NCBI GenBank assembly: GCA_965220695.1 | Contig: OZ244838.1 | Location: 5,642,001-5,706,000 of the forward strand | From: UBA9620 sp965220695 | GTDB taxonomy: Bacteria > Acidobacteriota > Vicinamibacteria > Vicinamibacterales > UBA8438 | Length of the DNA stretch: 64,000 bases | Direction of reading: 5' to 3' | Part shown: one piece after another, positions 23,984 through 32,973 of the stretch | Numbering within the stretch: the stretch's first letter is position 1 | How the letters are laid out: every line of letters begins with the position of its first letter | Program-made: the position numbers and the translations under genes | The notes under the pieces: model-generated | Databases searched by the model: none | What the model was told of the DNA's origin: nothing | What the model saw: the letters and a program-made list of their open reading frames with translations, nothing else

Positions 23984-26395
23984 ATGCCGAAGGCGCTCGT
24001 GGTCGTGGAATCGCCGGCCAAGGCGAAGACCATCAACAAGTACCTCGGGCGGGACTTCAAGGTGGTCGCCTCGATGGGTCACATCCGCGACTTGCCGAAG
24101 AGCCAGCTCGGGGTGGACGTCGACGACGGATTCACGCCGGTCTACGAGCCGATCGCCGCCAGGAAGAAGGTGATCAAGACGCTGCGCGACGCGGCCAGGG
24201 GCGTCCAGCAGATCTATGTGGCGACGGACCCCGATCGCGAGGGAGAGGCGATCGGCTGGCATCTTGCGAACGAACTCGGGTCGAAGCGGCGAAAGATCAG
24301 CCGGCTGCGGTTCAATGAAATCACCCGCCAAGCGGTGTTCGAGGCGCTCGAACAGGAACGGGCGATCGACCAGCACATGGTTGACGCGCAGCAGGCCCGC
24401 CGCGTGCTCGATCGGCTGGTGGGCTACAAGCTCAGCCCGCTGCTGTGGGACAAGGTGCGCCGGGGTCTGAGCGCCGGGCGTGTCCAGTCGGTGGCCCTGA
24501 AGTTGGTGTGCGACCGCGAGAACGAAATCGACCGGTTCGTCACGGAGGAATACTGGCACCTCATTGCCCGCCTCGCCGGCGCCGCACCGCCCGAATTCGA
24601 CGCGAAGGTGGTCAAGCGCGGCAATCAGGCGCTCAACGTCTCGAACGAGACGGAGGCGCAAGAGGTCGTTTCCGATCTCGAGGAGGCCACCTTCGTCCTG
24701 CGGGTGCTGGCCAGGAAGGAACGGAAGAAGCAGGCGCCGCCGCCGTTCATTACCAGCAAGCTGCAGCAGGCTGCACGGTTTCCGGTCAAGAAGACGATGA
24801 TGATCGCGCAACAGCTCTACGAGGGCATCGAGTTGCCCGGTGATGGCGCCGTGGGGCTCATCACCTACATGCGCACTGATTCGCCGCGTGTGTCCGATCA
24901 GGCAATCACCGATGTCCGTGCCCATATCGCCAAGCGGTATGGGTCCGGGTTCATCCCGGCGAAACCGCGGTACTTCCGCAAGAAGGCTGACGCGCAGGAT
25001 GCGCACGAGGCGATTCGACCGACCGGCATGCAGTACGACCCGGAAACCGTACGGCCGCACCTGACGCGTGATCAGTATTCGCTCTACCGCCTCATCTGGA
25101 ATCGGTTCGTGGCGTCGCAGATGTCGCCCGCCGTTTTTGACGACACGACGCTGGACATCGAGGCGGGTGACTACCTGTTGCGGACCAGGGGGTCGGTGCG
25201 CAAGTTCGCCGGGTGGTTGTCGCTGTATCAGTCGGATGGCGATGCACTGCCGGCCCTTGACGAGCCTGCTGCTTCGAACCGCGACGATGGCGTCGCCACC
25301 GGATTGCTGCCGCCGCTGGCGGTCGGCGATCGGCTGGATTTGAAGCAGCTCGACCCGCAGCAGAAGTTCACGCAACCTCCTCCTCGTTTCAGTGAGGCGA
25401 CGCTGGTCAAGGAGCTCGAGGAGAACGGCATCGGCCGGCCAAGCACGTATGCGTCGATCATCGGCGTGCTCCAGACGCGCGAGTACACCGAAAAGGCCGA
25501 CGGGCGGTTCCGCCCCACCCGCTTGGGGCGGCTGGTCATCGACCTGCTCACGAAGAGCTTCGAAGACATCCTGGCCGTCGACTATACGCGCGGTCTGGAA
25601 GAGCAGCTCGACAAGATCGAAGAGGGCGCCGCCGACTACCGAACGATGCTCACGGACTTCTACGAAAAGTTCAGCGCCGACCTGGGGCACGCCGCCAAAG
25701 CGATGCCCAATATCAAGGGCGAGGGGCTGCCGACCGATGAGGTCTGCGACAAGTGCGGGGCGCCGATGGTGTTCAAGGTGGGGCGGTTCGGCGTGTTCCT
25801 CGCCTGTAGCGCATATCCCGAATGCGCGAATACCCGCGAACTCGAGACGACCGAGCCGGCGGAGGACGATCGGGAGCCGGATCCGTGTGAGAACTGCGGT
25901 AAGCCGATGGTCCTCAAACGTGGCCGCTTCGGGCAGTTTCTCTCCTGCTCCGGTTATCCGCAGTGCAAGACCACCCGCAAGCTGGTCGAGACCGGACGCG
26001 GGCTGGCGGCGGCCAAGCCGGATCGGGTGCTCGACGAGACCTGCCCCAAGTGCACGTCGGCTCTGGTGGTGAAGCAGGGGCGTCTGGGAGAGTTCACCGC
26101 CTGCAGCAATTATCCCAAGTGCCGATACGTCAAGTTGAAGTCGACCGGCGTTACGTGCCCGAAGGATGGCGGGGACGTTGTCGAACGCAAGTCGAAGCGC
26201 GGCCGGACTTTCTACGGGTGCGGCAACTATCCCGACTGCGACTTCGTGTTGTGGAACCGGCCGCGTGCCGAAGCCTGCCCGACCTGCGGCGCGCCCTATC
26301 TGATCGAGAAGGTCACCAAGCGCCGGGGTCACCAGGTGCAGTGCAACAAGGACGAGTGCAGTTATTCGCGGACCGAGGAAGCGGCCTCGGCCTGA
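23984..26395 (+). CDS. topA: DNA topoisomerase I
   Basis: This 803-residue type IA topoisomerase relaxes negative supercoils. The Toprim domain opens with VVESPAKAKTINKYLG and has ATDPDREGEAIGWHL. The catalytic tyrosine lies in GLITYMRTDSPRVS. The C-terminus has five C4 zinc-ribbon units in series (CDKCGAPM, CENCGKPM, CPKCTSAL, CPKDGGDV and CPTCGAPY), more than the three in E. coli. ATG 23984 opens the invariant PKALVVVESPAK; the longer frame upstream reads through repeat E3. Confidence 0.97.
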   Translation: MPKALVVVESPAKAKTINKYLGRDFKVVASMGHIRDLPKSQLGVDVDDGFTPVYEPIAARKKVIKTLRDAARGVQQIYVATDPDREGEAIGWHLANELGSKRRKISRLRFNEITRQAVFEALEQERAIDQHMVDAQQARRVLDRLVGYKLSPLLWDKVRRGLSAGRVQSVALKLVCDRENEIDRFVTEEYWHLIARLAGAAPPEFDAKVVKRGNQALNVSNETEAQEVVSDLEEATFVLRVLARKERKKQAPPPFITSKLQQAARFPVKKTMMIAQQLYEGIELPGDGAVGLITYMRTDSPRVSDQAITDVRAHIAKRYGSGFIPAKPRYFRKKADAQDAHEAIRPTGMQYDPETVRPHLTRDQYSLYRLIWNRFVASQMSPAVFDDTTLDIEAGDYLLRTRGSVRKFAGWLSLYQSDGDALPALDEPAASNRDDGVATGLLPPLAVGDRLDLKQLDPQQKFTQPPPRFSEATLVKELEENGIGRPSTYASIIGVLQTREYTEKADGRFRPTRLGRLVIDLLTKSFEDILAVDYTRGLEEQLDKIEEGAADYRTMLTDFYEKFSADLGHAAKAMPNIKGEGLPTDEVCDKCGAPMVFKVGRFGVFLACSAYPECANTRELETTEPAEDDREPDPCENCGKPMVLKRGRFGQFLSCSGYPQCKTTRKLVETGRGLAAAKPDRVLDETCPKCTSALVVKQGRLGEFTACSNYPKCRYVKLKSTGVTCPKDGGDVVERKSKRGRTFYGCGNYPDCDFVLWNRPRAEACPTCGAPYLIEKVTKRRGHQVQCNKDECSYSRTEEAASA

Positions 26396-26438
26396 ACCGG
26401 CCGCCCGCGGCGACTCCCCGCGGAGCACGCAATCATCC

Positions 26439-27848
26439 ATGATCCACATCATCGGCGGCGGGCTCGCCGGCTGTGAGGCGGCTTGGCAGGCGGCCACGCG
26501 GGGCATCGCGTCCACCGTCTACGAAATGCGGCCCGTCCGGCCGACCGCGGTCCATCAGACCGATCGGCTGGCCGAGTTGGTCTGCAGCAACTCGTTCCGC
26601 GCCGAGAAGATCGAGAACGCGGTCGGATTGCTCAAGGCCGAGATGCGCAGGCTGGGGTCGCTGGTGATGCGGATCGCGGACACTGCGCGTGTGCCTGCCG
26701 GCGGCGCGCTGGCCGTGGACCGTTCCCGGTTCGCCGAGGGAATGACCGCGGCGCTCGAGGCCGCGCCGCTCGTCAAGATCGAGCGCCGCGAGATTCCCGA
26801 CCTGTCATTGGTGGGCGACGCGAGGAGACCGGTGATCGTCGCCACCGGGCCGTTGACCTCGCCCAGCCTGTCAGCCGCGGTCGCGTCGCTGGTGGGACGG
26901 GAGTACCTCTATTTCTATGATGCGATCAGTCCGATAGTACTGGCCGAGACGATCGATATGGACGTGGTGTTCCGAGACTCCCGCTGGGGGCGCCACACGG
27001 CGGGCGCTCACCCCGAGACGGGTGCGCAGGGCATGTCCGTGGCGGGGACAGGGGACTACTTGAATTGCCCGCTGACCGCCGAGGAGTATCGCCGCTTGCA
27101 CGAGGCGCTCACTACCGCGGAATCGGCGGAGTTGCACGATATCGACACGGAGCGCTACTTCGAAGGGTGTCTGCCGATCGAGGTCATGGCGCGGCGCGGG
27201 GAAGAGACGCTGCGGTTTGGTCCGATGAAGCCGGTGGGGCTGACCGATCCACGTACCGGCCGCCGCCCCCACGCCGTGGTGCAGTTGCGGCAGGATACGC
27301 TGGCGGGCGACCACTTCAGTCTCGTAGGGTTCCAGACCCAGCTCAAATGGGGCGAGCAGGCCCGCGTCCTCCGCTTGATCCCCGGCCTCGAGCAGGCCGA
27401 GTTCGTCCGGTTCGGCATGATTCACCGCAACACCTATATCAACGGTCCGACCGCGTTGCTACCCACGTGGCAGGCGCGGCAGGATCCGTCGCTGTTCTTC
27501 GCGGGCCAGATCTCCGGCGTCGAAGGGTATGTCGAATCGGCCGCCAGCGGTCTGGTCGCCGGGCTCAACGCGGCGGCGCTCGTGGCGGGCGAGCCGCCGC
27601 AGGCGCCGCCCCGCACGACCGCCATCGGCGCGCTGGGACATTATGTGTCCCATGCCAGTGCATCCAACTATCAGCCGGCGAACATCGCGTTCGGGTTGAT
27701 TCCGGTCCTGGAGGGCGCGCCACGACGCCGCGCCGAGCGGCGGCGCGCGGTGGCCGAGCGGGCCTTGTCACAGATTGACACCTGGCGGGCCGCGCTGCGA
27801 GGGGAACCGAACGATACCGATGCGAACGCAAGTGCGCTGCTTTCTTGA
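26439..27848 (+). CDS. trmFO: Methylenetetrahydrofolate-tRNA-(uracil-5-)-methyltransferase
   Basis: TrmFO (469 residues) makes m5U54 in the tRNA T-loop using folate and FAD. The dinucleotide-binding motif GGGLAGCEAAW is at residues 6-16. ELVCSNSFRAE (with the catalytic cysteine), GPMKPVGL, QLRQDTLAGDHFSLVGFQTQLKWGEQ and ISGVEGYVESAASGLVAGLNA are all typical. It overlaps xerC by 29 bp and follows topA by 43 bp, the usual topA-trmFO-xerC order. Confidence 0.96.
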   Translation: MIHIIGGGLAGCEAAWQAATRGIASTVYEMRPVRPTAVHQTDRLAELVCSNSFRAEKIENAVGLLKAEMRRLGSLVMRIADTARVPAGGALAVDRSRFAEGMTAALEAAPLVKIERREIPDLSLVGDARRPVIVATGPLTSPSLSAAVASLVGREYLYFYDAISPIVLAETIDMDVVFRDSRWGRHTAGAHPETGAQGMSVAGTGDYLNCPLTAEEYRRLHEALTTAESAELHDIDTERYFEGCLPIEVMARRGEETLRFGPMKPVGLTDPRTGRRPHAVVQLRQDTLAGDHFSLVGFQTQLKWGEQARVLRLIPGLEQAEFVRFGMIHRNTYINGPTALLPTWQARQDPSLFFAGQISGVEGYVESAASGLVAGLNAAALVAGEPPQAPPRTTAIGALGHYVSHASASNYQPANIAFGLIPVLEGAPRRRAERRRAVAERALSQIDTWRAALRGEPNDTDANASALLS

Positions 27849-28758
27849 GTATCTGCGGCTCAATCGCAACCTGTCCGTGCACACCGTGCGCGCCTACGAG
27901 AGCGATCTGGGGCAGTTCGTGCGTTTTCTCGAGACGTTCCTCGGCCGCCCCGCCGACCGGATCGAACCGCACGAGGTCGATCACTATGCGATCCGGGCAT
28001 TCATGGGTGCGCTCTACGATCGCGGGCAGGCGCGCGCCTCCTCCGCGCGCCGGCTGGCGGCGATCCGTTCATTCGGCCGCTATCTGCGCCGCGAGCAGCA
28101 GATCGACCGCGAGCCGGCAAGACAGGTCGCCACGCCGAAACTGGATCGGAAGATGCCGGCCTGTCTCGACATGCACGAGGTGGAGGCGCTGCTGGCCGGA
28201 CCCGACGCAGCGACCCTCCTGGGGCGGCGAGATCGGGCCATTCTCGAATTGTTCTACGCCTCCGGCCTGCGTCTGAGCGAGCTCGTCCGGTTGGATCTCG
28301 AGGACATCAACCTGAGCAGCCGGCTCGTCCGCGTGCTCGGCAAGGGGGACAAGGAGCGTATTCTGCCATTCAATCGCAGCACGGCCGCCGCGGTGCGGGA
28401 GTATCTCGGCGATCGCGACACGCTCATGCGGCGGTCAGCCGTCCAGGGCGCCGCCGGGCGCGCGGGACGCCGCCGGGGGGGCGAGGCGCTGTTCCTCAAC
28501 TACAAGGGCGGCCGTCTCTCGGCACGGAGCGTCGACCGTCTGGTTCGGCGCTACGTATCGGCGACGAGCGCACGGCTGGGCATCAGCCCGCACGCCCTGC
28601 GGCACTCGTTCGCGACGCACCTGCTCGAGCAGGGCGCCGACTTGCGAACGATTCAGGAGTTACTCGGGCATGCCCGCGTGAGCACCACCCAGCGGTACAC
28701 GCACGTCAGCGCCGCACAGTTGATGTCGCTGTACCGCCAGACCCATCCCCGCGCCTAG
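27820..28758 (+). CDS. xerC: Tyrosine recombinase XerC
   Basis: This 312-residue site-specific recombinase resolves chromosome dimers at dif with XerD. The N-terminal SAM-like DNA-binding domain (FLEYLRLNRNLSVHTVRAYESDL) precedes a catalytic domain. Its residues are Arg in ASGLRLSELVRL, Lys in KGDKER, His and Arg in HALRHSFATHLLEQG, His in LLGHARVSTT and Tyr in RYTHV. The gene converges with the ABC-F gene, 16 bp away. Confidence 0.94.
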   Translation: MRTQVRCFLEYLRLNRNLSVHTVRAYESDLGQFVRFLETFLGRPADRIEPHEVDHYAIRAFMGALYDRGQARASSARRLAAIRSFGRYLRREQQIDREPARQVATPKLDRKMPACLDMHEVEALLAGPDAATLLGRRDRAILELFYASGLRLSELVRLDLEDINLSSRLVRVLGKGDKERILPFNRSTAAAVREYLGDRDTLMRRSAVQGAAGRAGRRRGGEALFLNYKGGRLSARSVDRLVRRYVSATSARLGISPHALRHSFATHLLEQGADLRTIQELLGHARVSTTQRYTHVSAAQLMSLYRQTHPRA

Positions 28759-28774
28759 GAGCCGGCGCCAGTTC

Positions 28775-30766
28775 TCAGGACTGGGCTTCGGCGTCGCCGG
28801 CGACCTGCTGCAACGCCTCCCATTGGCCCATCAGATCGCCGACCTCCCACATCAGGCTCTGATGGCGGTCGACGACCGGTTTGGCGGCATCACGGTCGTC
28901 GTAGAACCCCGGCGCCGCCATCGTCGCTTCCACGTCCTTGATTTCGCGCTCTCCGTTGGCGATCCGGCGCTCGATCTCCTCAATCCGCTTGAGTCTCGCC
29001 GTCCGCTCGCGCCCGCGGCGTCGTTCGGCTTGCCCCTGCCGGCGGCGCGCGTCCCGTGCAGCCCGCCCGGACGATGGCGGCGCGGCGCCTGCGGCGGACG
29101 CGGCGTCGTTCGGCTTGCCCCTGCCGGCCGCACGCGTCCCGGTCCCGGTCGGAGCCCGGCCGCGCGCGGTCCTGCTCCACTGGAACTCTTCGTACGTTCC
29201 TGGATACCGCTGGGCCGCGCCATGTCCCACCTCGACGATCGACGTCGCGAGCTGTTCGACGAAATAGCGATCGTGCGACACGAAGACGAGGGTGCCCCCG
29301 AAGTCCTTGAGCGCGTCGAGCAGCACGTTGGTGGAGTCGATATCGAGATGGTTGGTCGGCTCGTCGAGCAGCAGCGTGTTCGATGGCCGTAGCAGCATCC
29401 TGGCGACCGCCAGTCTGGTGCGTTCGCCGCCGGAGAGGACGCCGGCCGGCTTGTGAACGTCGTCGCCGGAAAACAGGAACCCGCCGAGGATGTTCCGGAT
29501 GGCCGGCACCATGTCGGCCGGCGAACTGGCGCCGAGCGTGTCATACACGGTCAAGCGCGGGTCGAGGCGCGTCGGTTCGTCCTGCGCGAAGTACTGGGCC
29601 ACCAATTGGTGGCCCTCGATGCGAGTTCCGTCATCCGGCGCCTCCTCGCCGGACAACATCCGCATCAGCGTGGACTTCCCGGCGCCGTTGGGACCGACGA
29701 TGGCGATCCGATCGCCGCGTTCGACATGCAGGTCGATACCGTCGAGCACAACGGTAGACCCATACGCCTTGCGGACCACTCGGAGTTCCAGCGCGGTCCG
29801 GCCGCTTCGGCGGCACGCGGGGAACGAGAAGTGCACGCGTTTACGGGCGACCGGCACCTCGATCGGCGTGATCTTGGCCAGCATCTTGACCCGGCTCTGG
29901 ACCTGGGCCGCCTTCGTCGCCTGATACCGGAACCGGTCGATGAACTGCTGGATCCGCGCGATCTCCTCATCCTGCCGTTTCTTCTGCTCGCGCAGGGCGG
30001 CGATACGTACTTCTCGCGCGACCAGATACTCGGAGTAGGTTCCGGCGTAGGGGGTCAGGGTCCGGAGTCCCACCTCGGCGATCCGGGTGACCACCCGGTC
30101 CATGAAATAGCGGTCGTGCGATACGAGGATCAGCGCGTGAGGGTAGTCGGCGAGGAAACCCTCGAGCCAGTTGCGTGCGTCCAGGTCGAGATGGTTCGTG
30201 GGCTCGTCGAGCAACAAGAGGTGAGGCTCACGCAGAATCAAGGTGGCCAGCGCGATGCGCATCTGCCAGCCGCCGGAGAAACTGTCGGTTGGTCTCTCGA
30301 ATTCCGCTGTGGAGAACCCCAGCCCGTTGAGCACGCCGGCGATCTTGAGGTCGATCGTGTAGCCGCCCTGGTCGCGGAAACGATGCTGGAGGTCGCTGTA
30401 GTGCTCCAGAATCGCTTCATGGTCCTCGCACGACCGGCGCTCGCCGGCGAGCTGGTCCTCGAGTTCGTGCATCGTGCGCTTGATGTCCAGCAGTTCCTGG
30501 AACGCCGTGCTGACCTCTTCGAGCAGCGACCGGCCGGAGTGACTCAGTCCGTCCTGCGGCAGGTAGCCGACGGTCAGGCCGCTGCGGCGGCTGACCGTTC
30601 CCGCATCCGGCTCGTCGAGGCCGGCCAGCATGCGGAGCAGCGTCGTCTTGCCGGCGCCGTTGGGACCGCACAGTCCGACGCGGTCACCAGTTGAGATCTG
30701 CCAGGTGACCTTCTCGAACAGCAGTCGGGCGCCAAACCCTTTGGTCAGCGAAGAAAGCTGGAGCAT
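28775..30766 (-). CDS. ABC-F family ATPase
   Basis: This 663-residue soluble protein has two ABC domains and no membrane part. Walker A GPNGAGKTTLL and GPNGAGKSTLM; signatures FSGGWQMRIALA and LSGGERTRLAVA; both followed by LLLDEPTNHLD. ABC-F proteins act on the ribosome (translation or antibiotic protection); which subgroup is uncertain, though the layout is close to Uup/YheS-type. The linker between domains and a basic, coiled-coil C-terminal tail (about 545-663) are normal. A 43-bp direct repeat lies within the tail's coding region, see findings. Start ATG 30766. Confidence 0.92.
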   Translation of the reverse strand: MLQLSSLTKGFGARLLFEKVTWQISTGDRVGLCGPNGAGKTTLLRMLAGLDEPDAGTVSRRSGLTVGYLPQDGLSHSGRSLLEEVSTAFQELLDIKRTMHELEDQLAGERRSCEDHEAILEHYSDLQHRFRDQGGYTIDLKIAGVLNGLGFSTAEFERPTDSFSGGWQMRIALATLILREPHLLLLDEPTNHLDLDARNWLEGFLADYPHALILVSHDRYFMDRVVTRIAEVGLRTLTPYAGTYSEYLVAREVRIAALREQKKRQDEEIARIQQFIDRFRYQATKAAQVQSRVKMLAKITPIEVPVARKRVHFSFPACRRSGRTALELRVVRKAYGSTVVLDGIDLHVERGDRIAIVGPNGAGKSTLMRMLSGEEAPDDGTRIEGHQLVAQYFAQDEPTRLDPRLTVYDTLGASSPADMVPAIRNILGGFLFSGDDVHKPAGVLSGGERTRLAVARMLLRPSNTLLLDEPTNHLDIDSTNVLLDALKDFGGTLVFVSHDRYFVEQLATSIVEVGHGAAQRYPGTYEEFQWSRTARGRAPTGTGTRAAGRGKPNDAASAAGAAPPSSGRAARDARRRQGQAERRRGRERTARLKRIEEIERRIANGEREIKDVEATMAAPGFYDDRDAAKPVVDRHQSLMWEVGDLMGQWEALQQVAGDAEAQS

Positions 30767-30971
30767 GTCCGGGCAACCGCGGTGGAACCGGGCCAGTCGA
30801 GCGCCCACGCGGCGAGACGGCCTGCCGGGCGCGGCGCCATGCCCCGCGCGACGCCGGGTTTCACCACAACCAGTCAGCGTACCATGCCTGACTGGGCGCA
30901 GCCTGAAATTTAGAGTAGACCATTCCGCGCGTTCCGGCGTCTAAGCTACGTGAGGCACAACCGTACTCAAG

Positions 30972-31610
30972 ATGCAGCGGACTGACGAAGAACTCGTGGC
31001 GCTGGCCACCGCCGGCGATGCCGACGGCTTCAATCAGCTCGTACGACGCTGGGAGCGGCCGATCTTCGCGCTGGCCTATCGGATGCTCGGCCGTGAGGAT
31101 GACGCCCGGGACGTGTGCCAGGAGACGTTCCTGCGTGCGTTTCAGGGGATCAAGGGCTTCAAGGGCCAAGCCAAGTTCTCGTCATGGCTCTATCGCATCG
31201 CCTTGAACCTTTGCCGGGACTGGATGCGCCGCGAGCGACGGTCCGCGGTGATGGTGACGCTGCCGGTTGACAGCGAGCCGGCGCACTTCGCCGACACGCT
31301 GGAAACGGCCGAGGATCGTACGGTCCGTCGCGATCTGGGACGAATCATTGCAGAGGCGATGGCAGCGTTGTCGGAGGAACAGCGCACCACCGTGGTGTTG
31401 AAGGAATTCCATGGCCTCACGTTCCAGGAGATTGCGGATCTCCAGGGGTGTCCGCTGAGCACGGTCAAGACCAGGCTCTACCAGGGGCTGAACGTGCTCC
31501 GGCGGCAACTGCAGCGGCGCGGCGTGCAGGGCTCCGCATCCATCAGCAGCATGCGGCCGACCGCGTGGACGGCCAGAAGCAGCCGAAAAGTGGTGAATCT
31601 AGATCGATGA
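30972..31610 (+). CDS. ECF sigma factor (RpoE-like)
   Basis: This 212-residue protein has sigma region 2 (ELVALATAGDADGFNQLVRRWERPIFALAYRMLG, DARDVCQETFLRAF, FSSWLYRIALNLCRDWMRR) and region 4 (EEQRTTVVLKEFHGLTFQEIADLQGCPLSTVKTRLYQGL). The stop overlaps the start of the downstream zinc-finger anti-sigma gene (ATGA), the standard ECF/anti-sigma pair. The last 30 residues are low-complexity. Confidence 0.94.
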   Translation: MQRTDEELVALATAGDADGFNQLVRRWERPIFALAYRMLGREDDARDVCQETFLRAFQGIKGFKGQAKFSSWLYRIALNLCRDWMRRERRSAVMVTLPVDSEPAHFADTLETAEDRTVRRDLGRIIAEAMAALSEEQRTTVVLKEFHGLTFQEIADLQGCPLSTVKTRLYQGLNVLRRQLQRRGVQGSASISSMRPTAWTARSSRKVVNLDR

Positions 31611-32413
31611 CCAAGAATAACTGTGTCGGCCAGGACGTGTTGATCGACTACCTGTATGGAGAGGCAGATGCGGGCGTACGCCAGCGTGTCGAGGCGCATC
31701 TGCAAGAATGCCGCACCTGCGCAGACGAGAGCCGGGAGTTGTCGCAGGTGCGTCGCACGCTCGAAGACTGGACGGTGCCGGCCGCCGAGCCTGGCGTGCG
31801 GGTGCCCGCCACGGCGGTCGTCACGGCGGCGACGGTCTCGAACCGGTGGCTCTGGCGCCGGGTGCCGGCGTGGGGGCTGGCCGCGGCGGCGGTCCTGGTT
31901 CTGGCGGCGGGCGTCTTCCTCATGAAGCCGGAAGTGCAGATCGGACAGGGCGGAATGGTCGTCCGGTTCGGCTGGACGGATGCCGCGACGGAGACGGGGT
32001 CGCCGGGGTCCGAGGTGCAGGCCGGGGAGGCCGCCGCGGGCAACGACACGCGCCGCGCGAGCCCGGTCCGGCGGGGGACGCCGGTTGCCTCTGGTCAAAC
32101 GCCGCAAGGGAGGCCGCCGTTGGCGCCGTTGGGGGACGAGGCGGAGCGCGCGGGAATCGAGCCGTTCGCCAACGGTCGCAGTGGCGCCGCCGGCGACTGG
32201 CGACAGAGTGTGCAAGAGATGATTCGAGACAGCGAGCTGCGGCAGGAGCGCGCGCTCGTGGAAAGATTGCGGCAGATCGAGCGGCAGATGGCCGACCGGC
32301 GGCAGGCCGATCTGGACGAGATGGAACGGACCTTCACCGATATCGGTGGCGCGGAAGCGGAGCTGGTCCGGCAACAGTTGCTCGACTTCATGCGACGGAT
32401 ATCGTCGCGCTGA
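31607..32413 (+). CDS. Zinc-finger anti-sigma factor, membrane-anchored
   Basis: This 268-residue protein has an N-terminal anti-sigma zinc finger with the pattern H-x3-C-x2-C in VEAHLQECRTCADE and one transmembrane segment (WGLAAAAVLVLAAGVFLM, about 90-110). The periplasmic region is long, with a Gly/Ala/Thr-rich linker and a C-terminal coiled coil (EERALVERLRQIERQMADRRQADLDEM-type). It should hold the upstream sigma factor at the membrane until an envelope signal releases it. Signal identity is unknown. Confidence 0.88.
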   Translation: MTKNNCVGQDVLIDYLYGEADAGVRQRVEAHLQECRTCADESRELSQVRRTLEDWTVPAAEPGVRVPATAVVTAATVSNRWLWRRVPAWGLAAAAVLVLAAGVFLMKPEVQIGQGGMVVRFGWTDAATETGSPGSEVQAGEAAAGNDTRRASPVRRGTPVASGQTPQGRPPLAPLGDEAERAGIEPFANGRSGAAGDWRQSVQEMIRDSELRQERALVERLRQIERQMADRRQADLDEMERTFTDIGGAEAELVRQQLLDFMRRISSR

Positions 32414-32487
32414 CACGTGAACCTGCCGGGACGCCGCCGGCGCCCGGCCGCCCGCGTAGTGACACGACCCTGCGCTACAATCTGTCC

Positions 32488-32973
32488 ATGACTTCCAGAT
32501 GTCGTTTCGGAGTCCTGCTCGGTGTGCTTGCGGCAGCCGGGTGCTCGCCCTCCCTGGATGTGCCGGCGTCCCTGGCGGTCACGACAGTGTCCAGCGGCTG
32601 GTTCGATGCCGGTCTCGACAGCCTGGGGCGCAACAAACTCGTGCCGTCCGTTTCGTTGCAGCTCGCGAACGCGACGGACGACACCATTTCCTACCTGCAA
32701 CTCAACGCGGTGTTCCGCCGTGCAGGCGAGGATGAGGAATGGGGTAACGCGTTCATCCGCGTGGCCGGGACCGACGGGATCCGGGCCGGGGCATCGACCA
32801 CCGTGTTGCGGCTCGACTCGGAACGTGGCTACACTGGTGAGCAGACGTGGCCGGAGATGCTGGCGCATCGTGACTTCGTCGACGTCAAGATGGATCTGTT
32901 CGTCAAACATCGCGGTGACCAGTGGGAGTTGCTGGATTCGGTCGATGTCGACCGCCGGTTGCTGACCCGGTAG
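32488..32973 (+). CDS. Small lipoprotein of unknown function
   Basis: This 161-residue protein has a lipobox (LGVLAAAGC). The mature part is predicted beta-rich (VSLQLANATDDTISYLQLNAVFRR, VDVKMDLFVKHR) and resembles a small Ig-like or FxLYD fold, without a family I can name. It starts 74 bp after the anti-sigma gene and its stop codon directly abuts the GTG start of the permease. Confidence 0.75.
   Translation: MTSRCRFGVLLGVLAAAGCSPSLDVPASLAVTTVSSGWFDAGLDSLGRNKLVPSVSLQLANATDDTISYLQLNAVFRRAGEDEEWGNAFIRVAGTDGIRAGASTTVLRLDSERGYTGEQTWPEMLAHRDFVDVKMDLFVKHRGDQWELLDSVDVDRRLLTR

Noticed and set aside
23969..26515. 848-residue open frame antisense to topA
   Set aside because: It is a shadow frame caused by high GC and codon bias; it has no family features and topA is certain.
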